64,000 nucleotides of DNA from NCBI RefSeq assembly GCF_042242105.1, contig NC_092022.1:10598001-10662000 (forward strand). Reading direction: 5' to 3'. The notes beneath the pieces are model-generated. The model did not search any database. It was not told the origin of the DNA and saw only the letters and a program-made list of their open reading frames with translations. Origin of the DNA: Pempheris klunzingeri (Eukaryota; Chordata; Actinopteri; Acropomatiformes; Pempheridae). Below are positions 50,591-64,000 of this stretch, in pieces. Each line of letters begins with the position of its first letter. Position 1 is the stretch's first letter. The translations under genes and the position numbers were made by a program.

Positions 50591-52898
50591 TTCAGTTTTA
50601 AGTTCTAATGTAATACAATGTCAAAACATTATAATTGCATTTAAATGTTTTCACATTTGACTAAATCTTTGGTTTGTGGAGTTTACAGGCCCTTTGCTAT
50701 TTACAGTATCGGCACATTAACTATTCCCTTAATGATCAACTCCCACAGATTGGGGGAGAGACGGTCTCTCACAGCCCGACATTCATCTAGCTCCATTCAT
50801 CTGACTATGTGGTAGCAATTATGGGAAAAGATCCTTCAGGTGGTGGGGCTAAAAGCTTGATGCTTTAATAGTGTGCTACTACTAGTGAACAAGAATGGAG
50901 CTTTTAACATTATCAGATGCACTGGGTTTATTGACCACGACTTCAAACATGAGCTGGTTGGTTACTGCCATCAAATCTCTGATCTCTCGCAGCGAAAGTG
51001 GAATGGCTTTGCATGGTACGCTTAAGAGCTTCTCTGACTGCAGGATAGGTGCAACCAAGTAGGCATTAAAGATAAAGAAAACTGATATTTCATTTGACTT
51101 AATAAAAGATCAAGATTTACACTCTGTGCTGCCTCGGTTTTTACTGCTGTCTCTTGCTGTTTCCAGAAATCTTTGACAGGAACATAATTCTGAAGTGACT
51201 TGTTTCCACATCTTTAATGGCTGAGCTGAAACATTTTGCCAAATTATTATTGCTAATGTTTGGAACTGAATAATATTATGTATCTCCTTGATTAGTAACT
51301 GGATATTTCATCAAGTGTGATCTAAATATGGAAGATGTCTCGCATAAACCTGCTTGCTATAACTGTTTATCATATTGAACAGATTTAAAATACCAATGTT
51401 GATTTTTATTACCCATCACATGACCAAAATATAACAGGCTTCCTGTATATACAATGAGTGCTTATATAACTTAAATGTCTAAAGGTTCATCGTGATGTTT
51501 TTTTTCTCAGGAGGAAGATTGTTGATTTAACGCCATCTAATGGTAAAATCAGTGTACTGCTGTATGTAAACGTTGGCATTTTCTGGACACATTATAAACC
51601 ACAGCATTACCAATCAATAGAGGCGTTGACACATTTAACCCTTGTATGTTGTTCGGGTTTGTGGGATCCGATTTCATCCGTTTTCATGTTCTTTATCAAA
51701 AGAAAAATAATCATTTTTTCAAACTCAGACTCATCAATATGAACCAAGGCCAATGAGTCTGAGTTTGAAAAAATAATTAATTGTATAATTATTATTATAT
51801 TATTATAATAATATATTCTTATTATTCTTATTATATATTATTATGTATATATTAATAAAATGAAAACGGGTCCCACAGACCCGAACACCATACAAGGGTT
51901 AAACAATCTTTTGCCTCTGTTTTATGCAACTGTGTGAAGAGTAAAACATTCAAACTGAGGGTAAATGTTAAATGTCCATATGATACTCCCTTTCATGTAA
52001 GAATAAAAACTAGAGACATAGGCATAACATCTATATTTTAATACTTGTAAAAACGTTGAGTTTGCATATTGCTGAAATAAGCTTTAAGATGACAGGTGTG
52101 TCAGATGGTCTCACACTTATACATGAGGGGAAAAAAACAAAAAAAACTGCATAATTACTTGTGATGTTTCAGATGACCTGACTTCCATCACTACAGTTAC
52201 ATGTATAGTATGTGTATGCATAATTTGTAAATGATCTAATCAGAAGACCACAAACATTTAGCCAATTGTACTTCACTGTATCATAAATTCACCTAATTTC
52301 TGTCGTCTTCTGATTGGACAATGTAGTAGTCCAACCATTTGATTTTACAAATACCAGATGGCTCCATCTGGTGTTAGAAAATAGAAAATGATCAAAGCAG
52401 CACTAGTTGGAAAATTGGAGAAAAACCTTAACACAGTTTAAAACCTTAAACACAATACAATTAAATACAATTTTTGTAATTTGAGTAAATGAGTATTAAG
52501 TAAAGTGACCAAAATCCCACTTGAACTATCTCTAATGCTCCAATAATACAGAAGACGTGGTTATAAGATTCAAGAATTTTTTATTGTTTTGACATGAAAT
52601 GACTTTTCATTGTAGCAGCAATAATGAGTAGACTGAGGTATGTTTATATTCTTACACAGGTAATAAACAGAGACATTTTAACACGTAGAAAAATAAACAT
52701 TTTGCAAAAAATACATACATACATATGCAGAGAAATATTTATTCCTGATGCATTCATAAAAATGTGACGATATAAACAAATGTGGACAGAAACCCACACA
52801 CACAAACACAAAACACAAAACGCATTCACACAGTCATACTTCGCTGGTAGCAGCTGCAGCCAGCCTATTCTCCGAGTGGTCTTTTTAAGGCTGGCCCC
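50591..52898. other. amigo1-atxn7l2 spacer
   Basis: Short tail-to-tail spacer. It holds a piggyBac-type MITE (51635-51902) and AT-rich DNA. In human the corresponding position holds CYB561D1; I see no six-span cytochrome b561 coding exons here on either strand. Confidence 0.6.
51635..51902. mobile_element. piggyBac-type MITE with TTAA target-site duplication
   Basis: TTAA at 51635-51638 and 51899-51902 flanks an element with terminal inverted repeats of about 45 bases: left CCCTTGTATGTTGTTCGGGT, right (reverse complement) CCCTTGTATGGTGTTCGGGT, both continuing into TGTGGGA and TTTTCAT. A nested inner palindrome (AATCATTTTTTCAAACTCAG facing its complement near 51760) lies in the left half, followed by an AT-rich stretch. 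TTAA duplication and a CCC terminus are piggyBac-superfamily traits. No transposase ORF. Confidence 0.8.
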
Positions 52899-52904
52899 TT
52901 TATT
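52899..52904 (-). terminator. atxn7l2: Candidate atxn7l2 poly(A) signal
   Basis: AATAAA on the minus strand, about 190 bases past the atxn7l2 stop codon. A second AATAAA lies at about 52738-52743. Confidence 0.45.
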
Positions 52905-53094
52905 GGCTGTGAAGATGAGAGATAAACAACTGTCACCAATATATGCATTCATTATTGTTTAAAACAAAAACAGAACATGTTCAGTGCCATTCATGCCTTT
53001 ATAGGCTAAAAGGAATAGATCCACATAATCAAAACACTGATGGTATGAAACCTATTGCCTCATGCATGCCTTAGCCGGCCAGTCTACTCACTCT

Positions 53095-56000
53095 TTAGGA
53101 GTCTGATCGTTCGTCCAGGCCCCATGCAAGCACGTCCCCCATGTTCTCCCCCTTCCAGGTGAGGAGGCTGGAGCGGGAAGGGGAGGACAAGCGTCGACTC
53201 TTGGAGGTTCTGGATAGCGAGGAGCTAACGGGTGGCGACTCGTTGCTGCCTTTGCGCTTTTGGCCAAGACCCCTGTGGTCATAGCCGACCCCCTTCTGCT
53301 GAGTCCCCAGGGCCCTCCCTCTGTGGGGGGGACGGAGGAGAGGAGGACATGGCTTCTTTCCGTGTGAGAAGGTACCATTTACTGGTCCTTGAGAGGAGGG
53401 GACGTGTGGCTGGCCCTTCTCATGGAGGGGGGGATCCCTGATGTATTTGGAGGATTTGTCCTCACCGCTGTGTGACAGCTTGGCAGCTTTCTGCGCTGCG
53501 CTTGCACCTTGCATAAGCTCCACCTCCCTCAGCCGAGTCTTGCTGGTTCGCCCAACAGGATTGCGCTGTCGGCCAGGCCCAAGGCTCGCAGAGGTGGTGG
53601 AAGAAGGCGGTTTGGTACTGTGAGCGTTGTGCTGACTGCTTTTGGTTTCCAGTTGTCCCAGTGAGGTATAGTCAAGGCTAAGGGAGCCTGTGGATTTGGA
53701 GGGTCTGGCTTTAGTCCTGACGGGTGATCCTACAGTTGAAGGTGTGACATGAAGTGACCTGAGACCTGATGATACGTGAGGCATTTTCCTGTAAGTTAAA
53801 GGCATGAAGCTGATTAGGATTCCATTATTTCATGTAAATGTAAGGAAAGCAAAACATTCAAGATATTTTCACTTAGCCTGATGTGGTTCTGGTGGATCTG
53901 CTCATTTTGTTACGAGAGAGATTATCCAGTGGCTCCCAAATGTTAAATGACATAATTGTGATTGCGTCGCCACAACTGTCTGATTATGTTCTGAAATCTG
54001 ACTCCATTGATACACTTAACTGTTAGTGTCATGAAAATCAAGTAATTTGGCAATGCAAGTTATATCAGATCATTGTCTGACCATTTCGTACCAGATAATG
54101 AATTACTCTTAACTATTTAATTGGAAATGCACTATACTTAAAAACTCTTGATATGTAATTATCTTTTAATTTCTGAGGGAAGGAAACTAGATTGAGGAAA
54201 GTCTCCCAACTCACTGAGAAACTCTTTCCTCCACCTCACCATGCTCAAATATGAGGTATTTCTGCCATGTGTAAGAGTAGAGATACTCACTTCCATAAGT
54301 GTGTGTTGACATGGTGCTCCAGCATGGCACTGAGGGCAAACCGCAGGTGGTGCCAACGCCGGTCGAAGGTGAAGATGTTGCAACCCAATGTGCGGCATCC
54401 GAAAGTGCATAGCTACAGAACGGAAACAGTTTTAGAAATGACAACACTACTTAAAAAAAAAAAATCATACTGAAATCCAATCGCCCCCACCCTTTTATGT
54501 TTTTATTGATAAAATAACACTAAATTGGACCTGTGTTTTTCACTGTCTAAAGTCATACATTAAAACTGTTTAATTTCCTCTTGAAACAATCTTACAAAAC
54601 TATTTTGAACATGTCTGAAGTGGCCTATTGTACAAATCCCAATCTACTGGCTGCTACTGTGCTTCTGTGTGTTTCTGCACTTACCCCGAGAGGTTTGGGA
54701 TGCCAGCGTGTGACAGGCAGGCCTGTGGCTTCCTTCTGCTCATCTTCTTCACTCTCCTCACTTGACAGCAGGCTCTGGTTGAAGGGATAGGGAGGCTGAA
54801 CATCCACCTCCACAGTGCTCTCGCCCTCCTCCCCTGGAAAGCTGCCTGATGTGTCCGTGGACCTGCTTTGAAGGCGACAGAGTACAACTAATGACAATGA
54901 TGCATTATGCTACAAAATAGACCAACACAAAACAGGAGGTCCTATGTGGAAATAAATTACTCAGATAGAAACAGATTAACATCAAGATGGTACCATCTGG
55001 ATGATAATCTCCGACATTACTATTCAGAACATGATCTTTTCCAATTAAATGTTTTGTCTAATCAACACGGTCATTGTTTATTTTGTATGCTTGTCTTGTT
55101 CGCCACTTTGATCTGTTGTGTGAAGTCATTATGATGTAAAATGTAAAAACGTAATGAGAACAGGTGTAAGACGCCGTAAGTATGTAACTATGTTGTTTAG
55201 CATTGTTCAGCCCTTCATGTGCGGCGAGAATTTGTAATGTTCACTCAAGAGGTAACTTGGTGAATCAAATTAACTTTGTTAATATGGAAAAAAAATCCTA
55301 TTCCATACCTGAGAATGTGACAGTTGCTGTTGAAGTTGTATTTACTGCCCTGAGTTGTTGCTTTGTCTTCAAAAGCTTCCAGATGTTGCTCTTTGTCTTT
55401 TGATTTGGCAAGAAGCTGCTCCATATCTCGACCTGCTGAGGCTGTTCTCTGCTCCACTGCCAACTGATCGAAGGTCTTAGTCCTTCCCAATGCTTTCTTC
55501 TGCTGGTGAATGGAACCATTCTATGCAGAAAGGGCAGCGCAGGGGAGAAAGAGAGCCATTACATCCCATCTCAAACAAATGATAAAACTCTTCTTTATGA
55601 TTCAAATAATGAAAGTAACCTCAAAGACAAAGATTAATATCTGTGTTTATAATGAACAACAATAAAGGTACTGGTAACACTGTGAGTTTACATTGCATAT
55701 AAGCTCCCGGCTGCACTTCTCCACTTCTGGATCCAGAACGCTGCTGTGTTTGTTCTGGTCACATTCTTTCTCTATGGGAAAAAAAGCAAACACAGTAGTC
55801 AGTGAGCAACAGCGGGACACAGACAGTCAACATGGATTCATGCTGGCGGAGAGATTCCAGACCACCATATGGTCATTTTTCAGTTCTGCATATGTTCTAG
55901 TTATATTATAATGTAAATACTGCTGTATACAACATATTATAACCAGGATAATACAGTAAATGTTTAAGGATCCTTGACATGTGGCAGAAAGGCAGCAGGG

Positions 56001-57962
56001 GAAGAAACAACAGAAGTTGTATCAACAGCAGACTTACTGTCAATGTTTTTGTAAATCCTGCTGTAGGTTCTCATGCCCCGCAAAGGAGGCTCACTGGACT
56101 GGCCAGCTGTGGGCTTCTGAGCAGAGGGTCTCTTTGACGGTGACGTGGAGGAGGAACGGTGGCCAGGTGGCAGGGGTCCTGAGTGCCATGGAGAAACCCT
56201 GGGGTGAGGCGTGGAGGAGGAGTGGGATGGGTGGGGAGGGTTCTCCTGAAGGAACTTTTCCACTGAAGGAAAACTGTGTGGGGTAGTTAGAGAAACAAAC
56301 TTAAGATACGACTTATGAGGTTAAGGCTTACAATTTAGATACAATAGCAAAATTCAGCTTGTGTAAGTCCAAAACTAAACTAACTAACTAAACTAGTTTT
56401 TAAGTGGTTAACAGTCAACAGATTGCACAGCCCTTTTTATGTTAGATGTAGTTCTTATATTATTTTATTTGTATAGTATATTATATAGTATATATTGTAT
56501 AGTACTGTATATATAGTATATTTTGGTTCCTTGGTGCCTGGCCGGTTGGGTCACTGACATACTGAACTTGTAAACAAACAAAGAGAGTTACTGTATTTAG
56601 TGTCCACTCTGAACCTAAACACATTAGGTCTTTTTCCTCCATGATACTACCAAACATTATGCTGTCCCACCCACATCTGCCTTCTTACAGCTCTAGTCAC
56701 CGTTTCAAACAAAGCAACAATAAATACAGTACCACATTCTTCAAGATAAACTTGTGTTGCTGTGAAGTAAACAATCTGCAACAGTACCTCATTGCCTCCC
56801 TCTGGGCCTTGGTAGGCCTGTGCTGTTGGACAGGTAACGAAGCTGAGGAGGACGCGGTGCTGGCTTCCTTCTGCCTCTCTCCAGAAGAGGACAGATTTGA
56901 AGAAGAACAGGCAAGGCGAGGTTGCTGCGGTGGAGCTGAAGTAGATGACTGGCCACACATCTTAGTGAGAGGACCATGCTGCCTCTCACAGTGCCTCTCA
57001 AAGGCTTGAGGCTTCACCACCTGCCCACAGTGGCTGCACACCACCAGGTAGATCTCATCGTGTGCTGGGCAGTGGCCGTATATGTGCATATCTGTAGAAG
57101 AGAACGCAAAATGTAGTTAAAGTTATATGCATTTCTCGATGCACCAGTCTGAGGTGACACACTGAATACACTGTGGGGTTGTTGAGTTTCTTGAGTCACC
57201 TTCTTTCCTGAGGGTCATGGTCTCTGAGCGGTTCCTCCCATACTTGCTGCTGTCTTCAGCATTAAACCCAGCTGCATGAAAGGCAAAAACAGTCAGCATA
57301 GGGCATCCCTGTAGCTCCTCCAATAAGCAGGTGTAGTGAGATATCTGGATAGCTCTGGTAAATAAAACCCGGCACAGGTCGTTCACATCAGTCCATGTTG
57401 CTGATTTGAGGGGGCTTCGCCGGATTTTACGCATAAAATTAAAAACTATCCAGATAAAACCTGCAGATTGAAGCTTCTCTTATCATATATCTGCTGCCAG
57501 TGACCGCTGGCTAGTGAGTTTCCATTAGCAAACTGGACAAATCCTTCTTAAGTGGTGTTGTTGTGTTTGGTGTAACATTAGCTGACAGGCTAATGCTAAC
57601 GGTGCATTTACCTGTCCACAGGTAAACCGCTCGCGCCCTGTTTACCAGCTAGTGTTTTATCACTAAATGCAACGATTATTCAGATGTGTTTTTGTTCGTT
57701 GCCAGTTAACATCCCAAGCTAACTCACCCTGCACTAGGACCCAGCGGGTCTTTTGTTTGGGTCGCCCTGTTTGTCGCCCTGTTTGTCAGCAACAACAAAT
57801 AAATCACAGGAAACCGACACAGTGACATGATGGAAACCAGGCCCGAGGCAGGGAGCGCCACTCACCGTCAGATGGCAAAATATTCACCCTATCTACCCAA
57901 CAACTCCAGTTTAATCCCACAAAGTCGTCGAGATTAGGATGTCGCCGATCCAAAGCGGCCAT
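53095..57962 (-). CDS. atxn7l2: Ataxin-7-like protein 2
   Basis: Nuclear ATXN7-family protein; relatives anchor the deubiquitinase module in the SAGA coactivator. Nine coding exons, read downwards: 57962-57866, 57271-57200, 57091-56788, 56273-56038, 55771-55692, 55520-55309, 54862-54685, 54412-54291, 53788-53095. They total 1,995 bases, an exact 664 codons plus TAA, with all GT-AG junctions and continuous phase. The start [20 protein letters not shown] matches the family start. Exon 3 has [20 protein letters not shown] and a C75-C78-H90-H95 zinc finger. Exons 5-6 form the SCA7 domain (about 238-285). Exon 7 has the acidic [11 protein letters not shown]. Exon 8 has [19 protein letters not shown], the conserved C-terminal ATXN7 block. 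Exon 9 is a basic, Ser-rich tail with KRKGSNE. Position 246, expected Cys, is Ser, and the expected His at 265 is Gly. Tail-to-tail with amigo1; sypl2 follows in the same orientation, as in human. Confidence 0.92.
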
Positions 57963-58062
57963 TGCTGCTCTAGGCGCGTTCACGGGGTGATACAGTCGGT
58001 GCGCGCGCATCGCAGCCGCGTCACAAAGCGCGCGGCCGTGTTGAGGCGTGTGCACAAATAAA
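57955..58062 (-). promoter_or_regulatory. atxn7l2: CpG-dense atxn7l2 promoter
   Basis: Dense CpG cluster (GTGCGCGCGCATCGCAGCCG, AAAGCGCGCGGCCGTG) at and immediately upstream of the start codon at 57962, much richer in CpG than any nearby sequence. No TATA box is visible, consistent with a housekeeping CpG promoter. Confidence 0.6.
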
Positions 58063-58095
58063 GCTGCATTACAGACACACACTTTCACACATTTA

Positions 58096-58100
58096 CAATA

Positions 58101-58131
<31 letters not shown>
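58096..58131. repeat. (AAT)n trinucleotide repeat
   Basis: About ten AAT units directly upstream of the atxn7l2 CpG cluster. Confidence 0.95.
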
Positions 58132-58133
<2 letters not shown>

Positions 58134-58359
58134 TATAAAATATCAGTGTTACCAGGCTTTCATTAAAGTCCATGTGAAGCAAATTCAGAGATTTTTTTCT
58201 GAACACGTTGTGCATGTTAGAAAATGACTGCTGAAACATGTGAAAAGAAAACATGTGAGTTACAGAGTAACTGATATGGTAAGGCTGTGGCTGAAATAGT
58301 GTCTGTGACATACTGGAGCCCACTTAGCATGACTCCTCCCCCTGCAGTATATAAAAGAG

Positions 58360-58740
58360 CATCCCCATCATTAGAGGAGGAGGTACCCTGGGGAAGGCAG
58401 TGATCTGAGATGCTAAGCTAGTGCTACCAGCAATATCTCAGGAAGTACACCAGACTTTAAAGCTCATTTTACATAGTGGCCAAAACGTGTAATTACAACA
58501 ACGCCTCCAGAAAGACTTCTTTTCCATAGACTTACATTGTGAAAGAAACATCTGGAACATCTTTTTTTGAGAGTCACAACCTCCAAAGAAATGACTCGTT
58601 TCATCATCAGAATTTGATCCATTTGGTCAGATAACATTTGGAAAGACGAGAAGAGCTGCACGATTAAATCATTTTATTCCCATTCATTATAGCAGAGGGC
58701 TAGTCAGCCCTGCAGACCCGAGACACTGATGCACGTGCTC
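58360..58740 (-). repeat. Interspersed teleost repeat (family E)
   Basis: Contains CATAGACTTACATTGTGAAA, GAGAGTCACAACCTCCAAAG and CCATTTGGTCAGATAACATT-like blocks typical of a common teleost interspersed repeat with no coding capacity. A single copy in the window, so the boundaries are approximate. Confidence 0.45.
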
Positions 58741-59059
58741 CATCAGCCCAACAATGCAGAAGATCTGGGTACTTTTAAGCCCAGGAAGGCAAACTTTTTT
58801 GATGTCATGCTCCACTGAGCAACTTTCATAGGAATGAATGGTACCCTGTCTCCAACATTGTATCCAGTCTCCTCACTGCAGTCAGCCCAACCTAAGTAAT
58901 CAGTGTTAGGATGGTGTGTGTTGACGGCTGTGTAGTTGCAGATAGGTCTCGCTTGGACAGACTGTATCCTTGAGTTAAAGCACCGTTTGTGTTACCACTA
59001 CATTAGATATCATGGACCATGTTACAAAGGTTGTTACCAGGCCTGCTAGCACTAACATA

Positions 59060-59206
59060 GTCTCTTCTGCAGCAGCTGCAGTCATCCTCCTGACTGCAAG
59101 CCGGTTTTCAACCCTCGCTAGTCCTGCTGGTCCGCGAGCTTTCCCACCGACAACAACACATGCTAGTGACAGGGGACTCCATTACTGGTTACTAGCCTGC
59201 AGTTAA
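59060..59206 (+). pseudogene. Possible LINE ORF1 (GDSI esterase-like) fragment
   Basis: One frame reads LVRELSHRQQHMLVTGDSIT immediately before GY and a stop. The LVxGDSI motif is common in ORF1 or esterase-like segments of fish non-LTR retrotransposons. Only a short stretch is open, and there is no reverse transcriptase nearby, so this would be a decayed fragment or a coincidence. Confidence 0.25.
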
Positions 59207-60088
59207 AACTATTACCCATAATGAAGTTACCTACTAATAATGCAACCAGTTTTAATGGGACATCAAAGGTGGCAAACTCCAGATAAAAATCCCGATTCTA
59301 TTGTAAAAATGTAAAAAATTTTATTATATAAATTTTACTGTGGAGATCCTCAACAAATGTTACCATCAGAACATTGCCAGAATAAATGTAGAAACTATAA
59401 TAGACTGGTGATTCTTGCGATGTCAGGGGCCTTAAATTGGTGTAAGATCTTTTATTGTTCATGCAGCTGGTGAAAATTCAACCATAGCTTCTAAGCAGGA
59501 TTTTTAGGACATAAATGCATCACAACCACTAATGCTATTTGTGATTAATATATGAAATTTATTAATGGGATGTGGATAGAGATTGTACACACAAGCATTT
59601 TTCTGCTCACAGGGACTTGCTTGCTGTATGTAATTTTCATTGTGATTTTTTTTCCTGGTTAATCAAATAAAATTTTCTTAAAAATACTGATGAGTGATAC
59701 TGACAAATTGCTGAATTTCAATCAGTTATTTAAATTCTTTCTCTTACTTCTCTGTTGATCAACAAATCGTTGAAGTATTTCAGTTCTAGTAATCTGCTCT
59801 CAAAAAGGAATTTACAACCAGTCATTTTAAACAAGCCAACATTTAAGAAACTGGGCATATATGCAAAATAAACAAATTTAGATTATGTGAGGTGAGTTCA
59901 ACAATAGCTTCTAACTTGTGTGAGTCTAGATTTTAGCCTGACCGAAGTCTAATGGTTTTTTTTTGTTAGTTTTGGGTAAGTGGTTTACTGACATACCACA
60001 GCATTGTGAAGATTTAACTGGACTGATGAGAGTCAGGTTTATTTAAAGGCTTGTGTCTGTGTGTGGATGGATGTTGTTGATGTCAGCT

Positions 60089-60111
60089 GATGATGATGAT
60101 GATGATGATGG
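60089..60111. repeat. (GAT)n trinucleotide repeat
   Basis: About seven GAT units in the atxn7l2-sypl2 spacer. Confidence 0.9.
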
Positions 60112-61953
60112 TAGAAGCAGCATCTCTGACCCCTAGTGAATGTCAAACTGTATTGCATGTTGCTACAAATTAAAGCTAAGACATTATCAGCTCTTCAAAG
60201 AGTGACAAACAGGAAGTGCAACGTGAGTTAATGTAGCCCACTTTGTGAATCTTGTGTTCCGAGTGCCAGAGGAGTCATTTTGATCACCTGTCTGACGGTA
60301 ACGTTAAGAATAGTATGTGTGCTGCCACCTGTGAAACAACCAGGCAAAAATCAAACACGTGACGACAATCCAGTTCTTCCTTTTAATGATGCACAGCTTT
60401 TCAAGCACTTCATGTCCATGCAGTACCTCCCTGGACTGTTATTAGAGCTCCAGTCTCATCAATGTGACATTTTTATCAACACAGCAGTGGATCAACCTAG
60501 AAACTGTGAATCAAGAAAGGCTATATAATAATGGTGGCTGTAATAGAAAAAAAAAAAGCTTGTCCCTGGAGACAAAAGCCAGGCAAAAGCAAGAAAAATG
60601 TAAGTTAGTTAGTAACTGGTCAATTGTTTATGGAAAAAAATGAACAGCAACAAACAAATACAAATTAATAGTAGAATATACTATATTGTGCTATTGCCAA
60701 TGCTACCGGAGTGTACTGTATTAATGGTACAAGCTGGTAGTATTGGCTTTGAAATACTACTTTCTAGGGTGCTTTCTTATAAATTTCTTAATTTAAACAT
60801 TACAAACAGGCAGGACAAAGAGAAAAACATCATGTCCTTGCAGGGAAAAGATCACATATTCTACCAAATAATTGTAATAGTTTTAAAAGTAAAATTCATA
60901 AATAGCGAACATGCTCCAGACTACATTCAACTACATTCAACCTGAATTTAGCCATAGATAGTGAGAAAATGAGGCGCAACATAACACAAAGAAGATTAAA
61001 TAAAATTGCTTTCTTTCATTACAAAGAATCTCCCATCGGCAACTGAATAATTTTTTCCAAAGGGAAACTTGTATAACATGTATAATCATGTATAATGTAG
61101 TCTATTGAATAAATAAATACCTCAGAGTGAGCTATATTAACCCCGAAAAGTCTGCTGCTGCAAAATCTGTTCTACTAGCTACTAGCTCCACTACTAGCAT
61201 CATGGTGAATGTAGGCACTGGCAGGATGGCTCTGCAAGCAGGATAACTCAGCTTTCTCACACCATATAGCATGTGTGGTATTTATTGTTTTGATGGGCTA
61301 CATTTACCATCACCACAGACATTAACCTAAAAAGTAGAAGAGTCATCATTGTTACTACGCTTTTTGATGCCTATTTTATGTTTAAGATTGGACTGAAATT
61401 TGACATTGTCCACAAGTCTAGACTCATGTTAACAATAAATGCACTTCAAGTATTTTATATTTATTAGGTATTTTGTAATTTGTACACTTATTAGCCCTGA
61501 GGTTTGTTTTTGTTTTTTTAAAGAAAATGCTGATGGCAGAAATGATGTAAGGTACAGAAATACTGTTGGCACTTAACAGGTTGACAAAGTGATGCTTCGT
61601 TATGATTTTTCACTAATGAGTCCACCTCTCTAGTACCATTCCAGATAAGGGACACTTAGTTTGGGATGTATAAATATGTTAAAACATGCAAACGTCTGTG
61701 AGAATTGCATTTTTGGCTGAAACAAATTTCCTGTACTGATTTCACTGTAAACAACTGAAGTTTTAGTTTCCAAAATGTATTTGAGATAATACGGCCCTAA
61801 ATATAATATTAATACGTAGCAAAAAAGGATGAGTCCGTTTTGGAAACATACACCTTGTAATCTACAGTATTATTTCTCTGAACAATTAGTACCAAAACGA
61901 CTCATTCAATAACATTACATGTTAGACAGTTTTGAAATGAGGAAGCTGCGCAG

Positions 61954-64000
<2,047 letters not shown>

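Larger units (their letters stand above)
58063..61280. other. atxn7l2-sypl2 spacer
   Basis: AT-rich intergenic DNA with a repeat copy (about 58360-58740), a possible LINE ORF fragment (about 59060-59206), a GAT run (60089-60111) and nothing else recognisable. Candidate minus-strand AATAAA signals for sypl2 occur at 61281-61286 and 61460-61465. Confidence 0.6.

Noticed and set aside
53088..53378. Alternative minus-strand ORF at the atxn7l2 3' end
   Set aside because: Out of frame with the exon 9 reading that continues the phase of the eight upstream exons and ends in TAA at 53095.
57804..58088. Longer N-terminal extension of Atxn7l2 from upstream Met codons
   Set aside because: The family start aligns with the Met at 57962 ([14 protein letters not shown]); upstream residues lie in the CpG promoter and have no counterpart.

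Overview
This window is vertebrate nuclear DNA, almost certainly from a ray-finned fish. The genes have GT-AG introns, untranslated exons and vertebrate-specific families. The spaces between them hold short interspersed repeats, MITE-like elements and microsatellites typical of spiny-rayed (percomorph) teleost genomes; that lineage is inferred from the repeats, not proven. There are no bacterial features such as operons, CRISPR arrays or prophages.

Five protein-coding genes can be reconstructed. From left to right they are gnai3 (minus; last exon cut by the window start), gpr61 (minus; single coding exon), amigo1 (plus; single coding exon behind a probable non-coding first exon), atxn7l2 (minus; nine coding exons that sum exactly to 664 codons plus a stop) and sypl2 (minus; four coding exons, the rest lying past the right edge). 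Order and relative orientation match human 1p13.3 (SYPL2, ATXN7L2, CYB561D1, AMIGO1, GPR61, GNAI3) read backwards. CYB561D1 is not detectable here. Synteny and protein features support each other's gene calls.

Layout: 1-12675 is gnai3, with a 6.9 kb first intron full of repeats. 12676-18254 is a repeat-bearing spacer. 18255-19969 is gpr61, perhaps with a further untranslated exon near 22.1-22.8 kb. About 22.8-43.8 kb has no recognisable gene and is the divergent gpr61/amigo1 spacer, holding several repeat families, an L2-type retroelement tail and one orphan exon candidate. About 43.9-50.6 kb is amigo1 with a long 3' UTR. 50.6-52.9 kb is a short spacer with a piggyBac-type MITE. 52.9-58.06 kb is atxn7l2 with a CpG-rich promoter. 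58.06-61.4 kb is a spacer, and 61.4-64.0 kb is the 3' part of sypl2.

The genes do not form one pathway. Gnai3 (an inhibitory G-protein alpha subunit) and Gpr61 (an orphan receptor) are both signalling proteins; Amigo1 is a neuronal adhesion protein; Sypl2 is a four-span membrane protein of the synaptophysin family; Atxn7l2 is an ATXN7-type SAGA-associated nuclear protein. I found no convincing undescribed biological system. The most interesting observations are an apparently degenerate SCA7 zinc finger in Atxn7l2, the orphan exon candidate at 24.4 kb, a diverged direct repeat bracketing a decayed ORF patch at 31-33.6 kb, and the piggyBac-type MITE.
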